Part shown: positions 10,181 through 19,583 of the stretch, one piece after another | Layout of the letters: each line of letters starts with the position of its first letter | Position numbering within the stretch: the stretch's first letter is position 1 | From: Staphylococcus massiliensis CCUG 55927 | GTDB taxonomy: Bacteria > Bacillota > Bacilli > Staphylococcales > Staphylococcaceae | Reading direction: 5' to 3' | DNA: 61,645 nucleotides | NCBI RefSeq assembly: GCF_000298075.1 | Contig: NZ_JH815593.1 | Coordinates: 495,371 to 557,015, forward strand | Made by a program: the position numbers and the translations under genes | The notes under the pieces: model-generated | Database searches by the model: none | What the model was told of the DNA's origin: nothing | What the model saw: the letters and a program-made list of their open reading frames with translations, nothing else

Positions 10181-10405
10181 AAAAAACACCACAATAACGC
10201 GAAAGATAAGGACGCGTTACCGTGGTGCCACCTTAATTAACAATTTCTTGTTCACTTTAATGATTTATTGATTTATGAAACACACTGCCCAATTCACATC
10301 CTGATTTGTGCTAATTTCCATCAACCATTAGCTTTCTGATTGCTACAAATACATATGCTACTTATCAATGCGTTATCAACATACGTTTACGTCGTTGAAT
10401 TAATA
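10181..10405 (-). promoter_or_regulatory. T-box riboswitch 1 (tRNA-Trp), distal copy
   Basis: An independent T-box lies upstream of the first. Its specifier is UGG in GAATTGGG (plus-strand 10289-10291), its T-box is TTAATTAAGGTGGCACCACG (10240-10221), and its terminator has arms CACCACGGTAACGCG / CGCGTTATTGTGGTG with a T6 run at 10181-10228. Both copies must be antiterminated for trpE transcription, giving steeper tryptophan control than a single T-box. Confidence 0.92.
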
Positions 10406-10408
10406 CAT

Positions 10409-10437
10409 ACTATACATCGGTCATTTTAAGATGTCAA
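10409..10437 (-). promoter_or_regulatory. trp operon promoter
   Basis: On the minus strand a perfect -35 TTGACA (10437-10432), a 17-base spacer and -10 TATAGT (10414-10409) lie just before T-box 1. The start point should be near 10401. No operator is evident, in keeping with control by the leader. Confidence 0.9.
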
Positions 10438-10465
10438 CAAATTTTTTTAATTTTTAAAAGTTATT

Positions 10466-11506
10466 TTATGCGTCATCCATTTTTGATAAACAATATACTT
10501 TTAATAATTGCATCGTAGCATTTAATGAATCAACATGCGTACGTTCTAAGGCATGTGAGGATTCGATGCCTGCACCGAATAAACCGTGTTTAATATCTGC
10601 GCCTGCTTTTAACGCTGCTGATGCGTCTGACACATAATATGGATAGATATCAACTTTATACGGAATCTTATTTAGCTTACATAATTGAATAAGTTGTTCT
10701 TTAAGCTTCTTGTGATAAGGACCTGAACTATCTTTCGCACATATAGAAACGGTATATTCATCTGAGTTCTGTCCATCACCTAGAGCCCCCATATCAAATG
10801 CAATAAATTCTTCGATCTGATCTGATATATTTGAGTTAGCCCCATAGCCAATTTCCTCATTATTTGAAATATAGAAGTAAGTCTGATGAGGTAACGTGAT
10901 TGATTCTGAACGAATTTCTTTTAGGAAAGCCATAATCATGGCTACGCTAGCTTTATCATCCAGATGTCTAGACTTAATGAAACCTGATTGAGTCACAACT
11001 GTTTTAGGATCGAAACTTACAAAGTCTCCTACTTCGATACCTAAATCTCTAGTTTCTTCTGCTGAGCGAACTTTCTCATCAATTCTCACTTCCATATGAG
11101 CTTGGTCACGTGGAATTTTATCATTATCTCGATAGACATGAACACTTGTCTCATGTAAGCAAATCGTGCCCGTGTACATTTCGCCAGTCGCCGTTTCTAT
11201 TTCGACGTAGTCTCCTTCTACTGCGTTATAGTTAAAACTACCAATAATATCTAAAGCCAAGCGGCCGTCTTCTTTGATTTCTTTAACCATTGCGCCTAAC
11301 GTATCCACGTGAGCAGTAATACAACGTTGGCGTTCTTGATTATCGCCTTCTACCTCGATAAACAATCCACCTTTAGTCGTTTGATAAGTTTTGAAACCAA
11401 GTTCCTTCGCATAGTCTTTAACATATTGGATTGCCTTTTCAGTATGGCCAGATGGACTATTAATAGCCGTTAGAGATTTTATTAAGTCTAAGATCGTATC
11501 TTGCAT
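10466..11506 (-). CDS. M42-family metallo-aminopeptidase (glutamyl aminopeptidase-like)
   Basis: A 346-residue M42/M20-like zinc peptidase. Metal and catalytic residues are visible in TAHVDTLGAMV (about residue 66), the KSRHLDDKAS segment (bridging Asp, about 177), and NNEEIGYGANS (catalytic Glu pair, about 215). SSHALERTHVDSL near the C-terminus holds the last His. Members form dodecameric or tetrahedral cytosolic particles that trim peptides. An AGGAGG site precedes the ATG. The substrate cannot be told from sequence. No clear terminator separates its 3' end from the trp promoter. Confidence 0.88.
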   Translation of the reverse strand: MQDTILDLIKSLTAINSPSGHTEKAIQYVKDYAKELGFKTYQTTKGGLFIEVEGDNQERQRCITAHVDTLGAMVKEIKEDGRLALDIIGSFNYNAVEGDYVEIETATGEMYTGTICLHETSVHVYRDNDKIPRDQAHMEVRIDEKVRSAEETRDLGIEVGDFVSFDPKTVVTQSGFIKSRHLDDKASVAMIMAFLKEIRSESITLPHQTYFYISNNEEIGYGANSNISDQIEEFIAFDMGALGDGQNSDEYTVSICAKDSSGPYHKKLKEQLIQLCKLNKIPYKVDIYPYYVSDASAALKAGADIKHGLFGAGIESSHALERTHVDSLNATMQLLKVYCLSKMDDA

Positions 11507-11636
11507 GCAGATTCCTCCTAAAATTTACATGTTTGAATTGTCTCTATACAAATATATCATTAAACAAAATATTTTCATTGATTTTAGCATTTAATCGTTG
11601 TAAAATTCAAAATATTATAAATTAAGGTGGGATACG

Positions 11637-12728
11637 ATGACTCATATACTTTTTGTTGGACTTGGTTTAATTGGAGGTAGTTTAGCAAGTAATATTAAAC
11701 ATCATCACAACGATGTGATTATTTCTGCATATGATTATAATGCATCGCAACTTGATAAAGCATATAGCATAGGCATTATAGACCACAAACAATCTCATTA
11801 TGAACAAGCAGTTGCAAAAGCAGATATCATCTTCTATGCAACGCCTGTTAGCCAAACTGTTACGTATCTCAAAACATTACCTTCTTTAGAAACCAAGCCT
11901 GGCTTAATCGTCACTGACACAGGTAGTACTAAGAATTCCATTCTTGCTTTCGAACAAGAACTACTTGAACATGATATTCATTTAGTTGGTGGTCACCCTA
12001 TGGCTGGTAGTCATAAATCAGGTATATTAAATGCTAAAAAACACTTATTTGAAAATGCTTATTATATGTTTACCTATAATTTAGACGCTAATGCGAACGC
12101 AGCTAAGCGTATCGAACATTTATTGCAACACACATTAGCTCAATTTATTACGGTTAACGCAGATGAACACGACTTTGTAACAGGCGTTGTAAGTCACTTT
12201 CCACATATCATTGCCGCAAGCCTTGTTCATTTAAACAAACGTTATGCAAATGAATCTCAACTCGTTCCCCTTCTAGCTGCAGGTGGCTTTAGAGATATTA
12301 CACGAATCGCGAGTAGTAATGCTGAAATGTGGCGTGATATCACGCTTGAAAACAAAAATCACCTGATTAAGCTCATGAAAAATTGGCAACAACAGATGGC
12401 TGAAGCAACGCAAATGCTTGAAGATACTGAGCCTGAAGCACTCTACCAATTCTTTGAACAAGCCAAAACTTATCGCGATGCGCTTCCTTCTCAGAAAAAA
12501 GGTGCAGTTTTATCGAGTTTTGATCTCTTTGTAGACATCCCTGACCGCCCGGGTATGATTAGCGAAGTTACTAAACTCTTAAGTTTACATAATATTTCTA
12601 TAAGCAACTTAAGAATACTTGAGACTCGAGAAGACATTTACGGCGCCTTACGGGTTAGCTTTAAATCACCAGAAGACCGTCAAAAAGGGATTGAAGCACT
12701 TCACCAATTTGAAACCTACTTACCTTAG
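11637..12728 (+). CDS. tyrA: Prephenate dehydrogenase
   Basis: A 363-residue protein making 4-hydroxyphenylpyruvate for tyrosine. It has an N-terminal NAD-binding GLGLIGGSLASN, the GGHPMAGSHKSG active-site loop (about residue 120), and the substrate-binding GGFRDITRIASS segment (about 218). A C-terminal ACT domain (FVDIPDRPGMISEVTKLL, about 300 to the end) probably senses tyrosine. An AAGGTGGG ribosome site precedes the ATG. Monocistronic; its end faces the convergent polymerase gene across a dispersed palindromic repeat. Confidence 0.96.
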   Translation: MTHILFVGLGLIGGSLASNIKHHHNDVIISAYDYNASQLDKAYSIGIIDHKQSHYEQAVAKADIIFYATPVSQTVTYLKTLPSLETKPGLIVTDTGSTKNSILAFEQELLEHDIHLVGGHPMAGSHKSGILNAKKHLFENAYYMFTYNLDANANAAKRIEHLLQHTLAQFITVNADEHDFVTGVVSHFPHIIAASLVHLNKRYANESQLVPLLAAGGFRDITRIASSNAEMWRDITLENKNHLIKLMKNWQQQMAEATQMLEDTEPEALYQFFEQAKTYRDALPSQKKGAVLSSFDLFVDIPDRPGMISEVTKLLSLHNISISNLRILETREDIYGALRVSFKSPEDRQKGIEALHQFETYLP

Positions 12729-12792
12729 TTCTATGTAAATAATTTAATCACTATATACACTTGGATTTATGGCTTTATGCTATTATTTATAT

Positions 12793-12887
12793 CAATTTCC
12801 TTACAGCTGACTCCTAGGGGAGTAGCGTGCGTCCTGAGACTACAGGCTCAGGCCACACCCCAGGAAAGCATGCTGTTAAGGAAATTG
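12793..12887. repeat. Dispersed palindromic element, copy 1 (tyrA/umuC)
   Basis: A 95-base element with complementary ends CAATTTCCTTA / TAAGGAAATTG. Its conserved core runs CAGCTGACTCCTAGGGG, then the hairpin CTGAG-ACTACAGG-CTCAG, then CCCCAGGAAAGCATGCTG. It fills the space between convergent tyrA and the polymerase gene and probably serves as a bidirectional terminator. Copies 2 and 3 share the core but have different complementary arms. Confidence 0.9.
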
Positions 12888-12903
12888 AGTAATTTGTTCT
12901 AGC

Positions 12904-14166
12904 TTACATTTTATGTCCTGCCATCAGTCCTAAACGATTATGTTTCGTACCAGCATCTGTATACGAAATCGCTTTCGATATAATACCTTTTCCATATTTA
13001 AATTGTAATTGGTCGATTGTTTTAGCTAACTTTTCATCTCTTCTACGTTGAAATTCATCTGAGAATAGATTAAGTTGACGTTCAGTATCATTCGAAAATT
13101 GCGTTAACGACACACTTAATGTTCGATATAATGCAGACTTATCGCACATCTTATCTGCATGCTTTTCAATAATTTGGAAAATCTCTTCATCAAGGTTAGT
13201 ACCTTCAGGTATTGTATATTGCTTGTGAACACCCCCACCATCTTTATATCCCATGGAGAAATGAATCGTTTTAGCGAATTGGTTACGCGCACGTAAACGA
13301 CTCGCAGCATCTTCTATTAATTCACGCATTACGATTTTAGATTCTTCATATTCGTAATCTCTCATCAAGATTTGACTCTTACAGATTGAGGGATTATTCA
13401 CTTTGTACTTTTCACGCACTAAACTTTGATCGATACCATTAGCATGTAAATGTAAATCAACCCCAATTACACCAAAGTCACGCTTTAGATATTGGTGTGG
13501 GTACTTCGCTAACTGCCCCATTGTAAAAATACCGCGTTTATTTAATTTAGCTTCAGTTCGACGGTTAATTCCCCAGAATTCTCTTAAAGGTTCAATAGGC
13601 CACAGTTTAGTCGGCACATCATGATAACGCCATTCTGCTATCATGGATGGTTGATGCTTAGCTTCATTATCTAATGCGATTTTACTTAACAACATGTTTG
13701 AACCAATACCTATTGCACATGTAATCTTAGTTTCGTCATAAATTTCTTTAATTAAACGTTCGCAAAATGAATGTAGTGTTGTATTAAAACGATGATAACT
13801 ATTCGTAACATCCATAAAGAATTCATCAATACTGTACTGATGTAAATCCTCAGGCGGAACATATTGCAAAGCGATTTTAGAAATCTGAACAGATACATTT
13901 AAATACTTACGCATACTCGGGTTAATAATATAAATATCATTACGGTGAGGTATCTCAAATAAACGTGACCCTGTTTTGATACCTAACTTCTTAAGTGGCG
14001 GTGTGGCTGCTAATACAACAGACCCCTGCCTTTTTGTATCTGCCACAACAGCTAATTTCGTCTTCATTGGGTCTAATCCCTTTTCCCTACATGAAACACT
14101 CGCAAAGAAACTCTTTTGGTCAATACACAAGACATCCCGATTTTCTAATAAATTGTAATCGTACAT
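12904..14166 (-). CDS. Y-family DNA polymerase (UmuC/ImpB/MucB/SamB group)
   Basis: A 420-residue translesion polymerase. The palm carboxylates are in CIDQKSFFASV (about residues 14-24) and YSIDEFFMDVT (about 115-125). GIGSNMLLSKIA follows, then a helix-hairpin region (FWGINRRTEAKLNKRGI) and the little-finger domain. The frame stays open 22 codons upstream, but the ATG at 14166 (MYDYNLLENRD) has an AAGGGTG site. Two LexA boxes sit in its promoter, so it is an SOS gene. It resembles the staphylococcal umuC-like protein rather than DinB/Pol IV, which is shorter. Confidence 0.93.
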   Translation of the reverse strand: MYDYNLLENRDVLCIDQKSFFASVSCREKGLDPMKTKLAVVADTKRQGSVVLAATPPLKKLGIKTGSRLFEIPHRNDIYIINPSMRKYLNVSVQISKIALQYVPPEDLHQYSIDEFFMDVTNSYHRFNTTLHSFCERLIKEIYDETKITCAIGIGSNMLLSKIALDNEAKHQPSMIAEWRYHDVPTKLWPIEPLREFWGINRRTEAKLNKRGIFTMGQLAKYPHQYLKRDFGVIGVDLHLHANGIDQSLVREKYKVNNPSICKSQILMRDYEYEESKIVMRELIEDAASRLRARNQFAKTIHFSMGYKDGGGVHKQYTIPEGTNLDEEIFQIIEKHADKMCDKSALYRTLSVSLTQFSNDTERQLNLFSDEFQRRRDEKLAKTIDQLQFKYGKGIISKAISYTDAGTKHNRLGLMAGHKM

Positions 14167-14217
14167 GTATATCACACCCTTTCTTAAACTACTAAACTCT
14201 CGATCGATTATGTCTCT

Positions 14218-14268
14218 ATTATATACGAACACCTGTTCCTATTCAAGAGTTTTAAGAACGAATGTTCT
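14218..14268 (-). promoter_or_regulatory. SOS promoter with two LexA boxes (umuC-like gene)
   Basis: The minus-strand promoter is -35 TTGAAT (14246-14241), 17 bases, -10 TATAAT (14223-14218). One LexA box (CGAACACCTGTTCC in plus orientation, 14226-14239) fills the spacer. A second (AGAACGAATGTTCT, 14255-14268) lies just upstream. Both keep the GAAC-N4-GTTC core, so repression should be tight. Confidence 0.9.
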
Positions 14269-14278
14269 GTTTTTACAT

Positions 14279-14308
14279 AAAAAAAACGACAAGCCATACG
14301 ACTTGTCG
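14279..14308 (-). terminator. Terminator after the umuC promoter region/Spo0M-like gene
   Basis: On the minus strand, CGACAAGT / GCTTGTCG arms and an eight-T run follow the Spo0M-like gene by about ten bases. Confidence 0.88.
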
Positions 14309-14319
14309 CCTCGAAATAT

Positions 14320-14724
14320 TTATCTTTCAATTTTAATTGTTTCTTGTCCTTCAGTATCAATACTATTTTCAATATAAACGTGAGTTTTAATTGATATGTC
14401 ACTAATGTCTGATTTAAATTCGAGTTGCTTAGGTTTGAATTTAAATGGCACATCTCTAACTTCGTGCGCATCAATAATGATGTCATCTTCCATCACAAAC
14501 TCATCAAGTTCATGTTCGATTGTGTTAATATCACTTGTTTCATCAGTGTTTTCAAATTCTTCCATAAGCTTCAATGACATATGTGTAATCGTTTGCTTGC
14601 TTTCTCCTGCTTTTAAAATAATCGTACCGTGAATTTCTTCATCTTTAGCAAAAGAAGTTTTATCAAGCTTTGTTTCAACAGTCATACCCTTGATGCCTAA
14701 TGAAGTAAGTATTTCTTCAAACAT
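14320..14724 (-). CDS. Spo0M-like (arrestin-fold) protein
   Basis: A 134-residue protein whose opening (MFEEILTSLGIKGMTVETKLDK) and the beta-rich pattern with HGTIILKAGESKQTI and VRDVPFKFKP match the N-terminal arrestin-like half of Spo0M. Bacillus Spo0M is about twice as long, so this is a single-domain version. There is no frameshift visible and it ends at a good terminator. These cocci do not sporulate, so the role is unknown. AGGAGTG precedes the ATG. Confidence 0.72.
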   Translation of the reverse strand: MFEEILTSLGIKGMTVETKLDKTSFAKDEEIHGTIILKAGESKQTITHMSLKLMEEFENTDETSDINTIEHELDEFVMEDDIIIDAHEVRDVPFKFKPKQLEFKSDISDISIKTHVYIENSIDTEGQETIKIER

Positions 14725-14847
14725 ATATGTTCACTCCTCAAATCGGTATAATACGCTTAATCTAAATTTATCATAAGAATCATCATTACGAAATTAAAAT
14801 ATCAAAAGTGATATAATAAATTTACAAACATTAAAGGGGGTCATCAC

Positions 14848-15033
14848 ATGCCAATCGTAACGGTTCAACTCATTGAGGGTAGAACGGACGAACAACTTAA
14901 AGCAATGGTGTCTGAAGTAACAGACGCGGTTGAGAAGACAACAGGTGCTAACCGAGAAGCAATCCAAGTGGTAATCGAAGAAATGAAGAAAACGCATTAT
15001 AGCGTAGGTGGCGTTAGAAAGTCAGATCAATAA
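14848..15033 (+). CDS. 4-oxalocrotonate tautomerase family protein
   Basis: A 61-residue tautomerase. After Met removal the catalytic Pro1 is exposed (M-PIVTVQLIEGR), with the following beta strand and the long helix EQLKAMVSEVTDAVEKTTG. The family arginine near residue 12 (EGRTDEQ) is present and the other near 39 is replaced by other residues. Such proteins form hexamers. The physiological substrate in staphylococci is unknown. A GGGGGTCATC site precedes the ATG. Confidence 0.92.
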   Translation: MPIVTVQLIEGRTDEQLKAMVSEVTDAVEKTTGANREAIQVVIEEMKKTHYSVGGVRKSDQ

Positions 15034-15045
15034 GTGCTACAAATG

Positions 15046-15079
15046 AAAAAGGTTGGAACAATCATCGTTCCAACCTTTT
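15046..15079. terminator. Bidirectional terminator (tautomerase / msrR)
   Basis: A perfect hairpin AAAAGGTTGGAACGA-type stem (arms AAGGTTGGAAC / GTTCCAACCTT) is flanked by A-run and T-run, so it works in both directions between convergent genes. Confidence 0.92.
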
Positions 15080-15090
15080 AATTGAGTCCG

Positions 15091-16089
15091 TTAGAATTTA
15101 GGGAATGGAATGCGTTTCTTAGAATCATTCGGACCTAAAAATTTACGAACCTTTTCTTTATTTTGTTCTTTATCTATCTGTAAGGCAGAGCCATCGCTTT
15201 CAGTTTGAATATCGCTATACGTGCCTTTTGCAGGAACGCTTAACGTATCGATATCTTTACTACCTCTTAAAACGAAACTTAAACCTGTTTGATAAATTGT
15301 CGTATCAGGCATATCCGTGTTCACGTAGCCACGCATGATACCAGCAAGTTTTGGTCCTTTATAAATCGTTTTCGGACTAATGAGCTCTTTTTTAAGTGCC
15401 TTCATAACTTGTTGCTGTCGACGCACACGACCGAAGTCGCCTTCTTCATCATTTCTAAAACGTGCATAACCTAGAAGTTCTTTACCATTTAGACGATGAT
15501 GTCCTTTTGTTAAAGAGACACCTATTTTTTCAGACATGTCCTTCTCTACGTCGATAGGAATGCCTTTAGGGCTTAATTCGTCTATCATTTGCTCAAACCC
15601 TTTAAAGTCGAGTATCGCATAATATTCAGGATCTATATCTAAATTCTTTTTAAGCGTCTGTCTAAGTAATTCTGGTCCTCCCAGTGAGTATGCTGAATTT
15701 ATTTTGTGTTCGCCGTAACCTGGTATCTCAGCATAAATGTCTCTCATTACTGAAACGACTTTCATATCTTTATGAATGTAATCATATTGTGCAATCATGA
15801 TTGAATCGGTTCTTGATATGCCACCGTCTTCACGGTCAGCACCAAGAATCATAACTGTAGCTTTACCATCATTTTTTACTTTACCATTAAATTTTTCAAT
15901 TTTATGTTCGTAATTATTAGACTTAGCGGCTGATAATCCTTTTTGATATCCTTTAAAGATAAAAGCCATAACCAGTGCTCCTAATATTAATAATGCTAAA
16001 ATAACAAAAGGCCATTTTTTTAAGCGTTTTCGTTTTTTCTTCCTGCTATAGTTACCATTTTCTATTTCTGTTCGTTCTTGTTCTCTCAT
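15091..16089 (-). CDS. msrR: LytR-CpsA-Psr family protein MsrR
   Basis: A 332-residue cell-envelope phosphotransferase that attaches wall teichoic acid or other glycopolymers from undecaprenyl phosphate to peptidoglycan. A basic cytosolic tail ([10 protein letters not shown]) is followed by one membrane helix at about 27-48. The extracellular LCP domain shows [19 protein letters not shown] (Arg/Asp pyrophosphate site) and [26 protein letters not shown] three codons upstream is too close to AAGG to serve; the ATG at 16089 has AAGGTTGATT. Divergent from msrA. Confidence 0.93.
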   Translation of the reverse strand: MREQERTEIENGNYSRKKKRKRLKKWPFVILALLILGALVMAFIFKGYQKGLSAAKSNNYEHKIEKFNGKVKNDGKATVMILGADREDGGISRTDSIMIAQYDYIHKDMKVVSVMRDIYAEIPGYGEHKINSAYSLGGPELLRQTLKKNLDIDPEYYAILDFKGFEQMIDELSPKGIPIDVEKDMSEKIGVSLTKGHHRLNGKELLGYARFRNDEEGDFGRVRRQQQVMKALKKELISPKTIYKGPKLAGIMRGYVNTDMPDTTIYQTGLSFVLRGSKDIDTLSVPAKGTYSDIQTESDGSALQIDKEQNKEKVRKFLGPNDSKKRIPFPKF

Positions 16090-16226
16090 GTTAATCAACC
16101 TTATATCTTCAAAATTAGGGCTTCTTGTACTATAATAAATACATATTAAAGTTAAAGAAAAACCTTTTAAAAATCAAGCCTTTATATAACAAATCATACA
16201 AAGGTCCAATAAAGAGAGGGAAGTTT

Positions 16227-16736
16227 ATGAATATCAATACAGCATACTTTGCTGGCGGGTGCTTTTGGTGCATGACCAAGCCTTTTGACACAAATGAGGG
16301 CATCGAATCCGTCACTTCAGGATACATGGGTGGTCATAAACAAAACCCTACATACGAAGACGTTAAGTCCGGTGAAACAGGCCACTTTGAAACCGTACGC
16401 ATTGAATACGATGTGGCCCTATTCTCGTATAATAAATTACTTGAAATCTTCTTCTCAGTCATTGATCCTACTGATGCTGAAGGTCAATTCCAAGATCGAG
16501 GTTCACAATACCGTACAGCCATCTTCTACACAAACGAAGATCAAAAACAGCAGGCAGAGGCTTATATTGAATCACTTAAATCAACGCTTAATCATGACAA
16601 AGCAATAGCAACACAGATACTTCCTGCTCAAACGTTTTACGAAGCTGAAGATTATCATCAAAATTTCTATAAGAAAAATCCTGAACGCTACCAAGAAGAA
16701 GTTGAAGCGCGTCAAGCTTATAAAACTTCCCACTAA
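16227..16736 (+). CDS. msrA: Peptide methionine sulfoxide reductase A
   Basis: A 169-residue repair enzyme that reduces the S-epimer of methionine sulfoxide. The catalytic Cys lies in AGGCFWCM (about residues 9-16), with [25 protein letters not shown] and [11 protein letters not shown] following. An in-frame ORF continues 34 codons upstream, but the ATG at 16227 has AGAGAGGGAAG and opens with the standard [11 protein letters not shown]. The protein carries only the two Cys of GCFWC, so the resolving step must use an unusual route or the first Cys of that pair. Confidence 0.95.
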   Translation: MNINTAYFAGGCFWCMTKPFDTNEGIESVTSGYMGGHKQNPTYEDVKSGETGHFETVRIEYDVALFSYNKLLEIFFSVIDPTDAEGQFQDRGSQYRTAIFYTNEDQKQQAEAYIESLKSTLNHDKAIATQILPAQTFYEAEDYHQNFYKKNPERYQEEVEARQAYKTSH

Positions 16737-16754
16737 ATACTATTATCAGAGTTT

Positions 16755-16849
16755 AAAGTTCCTCACAGCTTACTCCTAGGGGATAAGCATGAGTCTGGAG
16801 ACTACAGGCTCCGACCATGCCCCAGGAAAGCATGCTGGGAAGGAACTTT
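16755..16849. repeat. Dispersed palindromic element, copy 2 (msrA/mprF)
   Basis: A 95-base element with ends AAAGTTCCT / AGGAACTTT, core CAGCTTACTCCTAGGGG, hairpin GGAG-ACTACAGG-CTCC, and CCCCAGGAAAGCATGCTG. It ends one base before the mprF stop codon and carries a T-run, so it is the likely shared terminator of convergent msrA and mprF. Confidence 0.9.
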
Positions 16850-16850
16850 T

Positions 16851-19367
16851 TTATTTACGATGAATAGCTGAAATCACCTTCAAACAAGCTTGCCAGGACG
16901 TATATTCCGCATGATAGATCAGATACCGCGACTCAAACGACGGTTTAAACTTCTCCTTATACTGACGCAGCCCCTTAAAACGATAAATCCCGTTAAAGTG
17001 ATCATACACGCGACGCGCAAATTTCTCACGACTATACGCATATTTTAAATGTCCTACATTCGATAACGTCGCCATACCCATATTAAATCGCTGAAAGCCC
17101 TTTTCTTTATAATAAAGCATACTGTGAATATAAAGCGCATCCATGAATGGTAGCTTTATCTCAGGATTCCATCGTATTAAATCAACTGAAATCGCATCAT
17201 TATTATTCGACGGCATCTCAGTACAAAACGCCTGAATAACACCCTCTTTATCTCGCAAGACGAGAATGGCTGCTTTAGATACATACATATAAGTGAAATG
17301 ACCAATCGAAAAGTATTTTTCCTTACGACCTTCCAACCATCTATCACTCACTTTTGTTAACGCTAACCAATCATCGTACGTATATGGTGGCTCTAAATAT
17401 TCAAATTGATAACCAAGTGCCTCCAGTTTATTTAACGTTGCACGCATGCCACGTTTTTTCTTCCCACTTATTGAAAAGTCATTTAGATTTATAAGCGCTT
17501 CCTCACCCAATTTAAAAAATTGATTGCCAAAACTATGTTACAAAGACAAGTACCTTTCCGAAACTTGATAAAACACGATATCATAACCAAGGTACTCCGC
17601 ATGTGCATAGAATGAACTCAACATCTCTTCAAAAACGTCTCCATTTCCGATTGGGTCTCCTAGTACAACAATCGTATTACGTTTCATTTTATAGATGAGA
17701 AACGCCTCTTGATAAATGAATATTTGTTTATCACCTGTAAACATTAAATGACTCAAGTGATGCCCACCATATCGTTCTAACAATGGTTCACATTCCCTTA
17801 TCGAATGCTTACTCAGTTGCCCTTTATATCTCCTTTCGAAAAGCCAAACCACAATCATAACTAAAAAAGATATAACAACAAACGTTGTTAAAAAGCTATA
17901 AGATACCGAATATGTGAACATCTCAATGTTTTGAAGCCTGATCGTTACTAATGCTTCATTAATACTAAGTTGAATCATACCGATAATACATAGTAATGTC
18001 GTCATACCTATTACAAAACGTTTTAATCTAAATGTACGCTTTAAGACTTTGGCCTTTTTAAAAAGTTTCAATAATATAAACAAGTTAACCGCTATGATGA
18101 CAATTTGAAAACTTGTTGCAAACGTCATCAAGGTCGTAAATAATATTGTAGCTTCAGACACAATACTAAATAATATAGCGCGTTTACTCCCTTTAAAGAC
18201 ACCATAAAAGTTCAAGAATAATAACAAACAAGCACTTATGTGAATCGATAATATAATGAGATAAAACTGGCGATCGTTATCATAAATACCATCGATAAAA
18301 ATTGAAACACTATAGATGAAATAAATGAAAGTACTAAAGCTTAATACAACCATTTGAGCGACGTGAGGCAAGTTTCGTAAAATGTCCTTTTGAAACGAGC
18401 GAATAAAAGATGTCGTATCTTTCGCCGGGATATAGTATTTCGAAGCCTCGAGCAAACGCTTCGCAAATTGACCTAATTCAAATGTCATTAGGATAACAGC
18501 AACACATAAAGGTGCAATATAATAAACAAATCGGTATAAAAGTAAACCAAGGACAATCAGTTCCTCATCGATGCCTAGAGATTTAAGTCCGAGTACCATC
18601 ACTAAATCGAAAGCACCAAAGCCACCTGGCACAAAACTAATTAGACCCGAAATAGAAGCAATAATGAATAAACTTAGTAAATCAATTAGGTCTATGTGTA
18701 CATTTAATACAATAAAGCAAAAATATAATATGAAAAATGCACTTAACCACTCTATGCATGAAATAAGCATACAATACAAGCCTACTCGTCTGCGCCCTTT
18801 TATAACAGGTTTGATAAAGGTGTAAATAAGATAAAACGGTAGAAACAAAATGACAATGATATACATCCCTGCTAACCAAGGGCGATCAAATAACAAATAT
18901 TGATTGTAGAAGAAATGATATATCATGAATAATCCAAGAAAGCTTAAACCGGTCATCATTGAAACTAAAATATAACTTATAAATCGAATGAGTGTAGGTC
19001 GATCTTGTACATAAGACTTGTAAAACATCATTCGGACGGATGCACCTATTATACCCCCAAAACCTAATACAGCATTGAACGCATTTATAATGTAACTAAA
19101 CCTCATCACATTCTGAAGTGGAATCTTAATAGATAAAATTCTTGTTAGTAAAACATCATAGAGACATAAAATAAGGAGTGCTAAACAACCTGCTAGTATA
19201 AGAGGTATAAGCGTAAAACGGTCAATTTCAGTAAATAAATGAAGTACTTTGGAGATATTTATATGCTGAAGTTCTTGTTTTAATATGAAAAATACACAAA
19301 TAAATAACGTAATTCCAAATATCAATTTTGCAAATTTAAGTATGGTCTTCTTCGATTGATAATTCAT
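16851..19367 (-). pseudogene. mprF: mprF interrupted by an in-frame TAA (phosphatidylglycerol lysyltransferase/flippase)
   Basis: The two halves read as one 838-residue MprF in a single frame, except for a TAA at 17540-17538 (codon 610). MprF makes lysyl-phosphatidylglycerol from PG and Lys-tRNA and flips it outward, repelling cationic peptides. The first 609 codons (start ATG 19367, AAAGAGG site) hold the multi-helix flippase with SFVPGGFGAFDLVM and the start of the synthase domain (YGGHHLSHLMFTGDKQIF). After the stop, HSFGNQFFKLGEEA through SVDLIRW and NMGMATLSNVG continues the synthase to a normal end. The codon replaced is probably Tyr (YLSL-Y-HSFG). As read, the flippase half could be made but the synthase is cut. 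Confidence 0.9.
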
Positions 19368-19531
19368 GTTGCGCCTCTTTATTGAATGATGTTGAAAAAA
19401 ATATAGCACATATTTCATAAATTTGGTAGAAAATATACTTAGAAATTTATGATAAATTAATACGATTCAACAATTTTAGTAATGATTAGACATAAAATTT
19501 GCGTATTGTCGTGGCGTGGCTTTTCAAATAG

Positions 19532-19563
19532 AAAAAAGCTACCAACCTATACAGGCGGTAGCT
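19532..19563 (-). terminator. Terminator after AI-2E transporter gene
   Basis: On the minus strand, arms GCTACCGCC / GGTTGGTAGC end in TTTTTTC, 20 bases past the transporter stop. Confidence 0.88.
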
Positions 19564-19583
19564 TAAATGATCAAAACGCGATA

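Noticed and set aside
11615..11639. ATTAAGGTGGGA before tyrA resembles the start of a T-box sequence
   Set aside because: There is no stem I, specifier or terminator in the 130-base gap; it is just the ribosome-binding site of tyrA.
12793..12887. CRISPR repeat or insertion-sequence remnant as explanation of the palindromic element
   Set aside because: There is no regular spacer array and no transposase fragment nearby; the three copies are kilobases apart and structured.
14208..14486. 92-residue open frame overlapping the Spo0M-like gene and the umuC promoter
   Set aside because: Its frame crosses a terminator and two LexA boxes and has low-complexity Leu/Lys content; the Spo0M-like frame explains the region.
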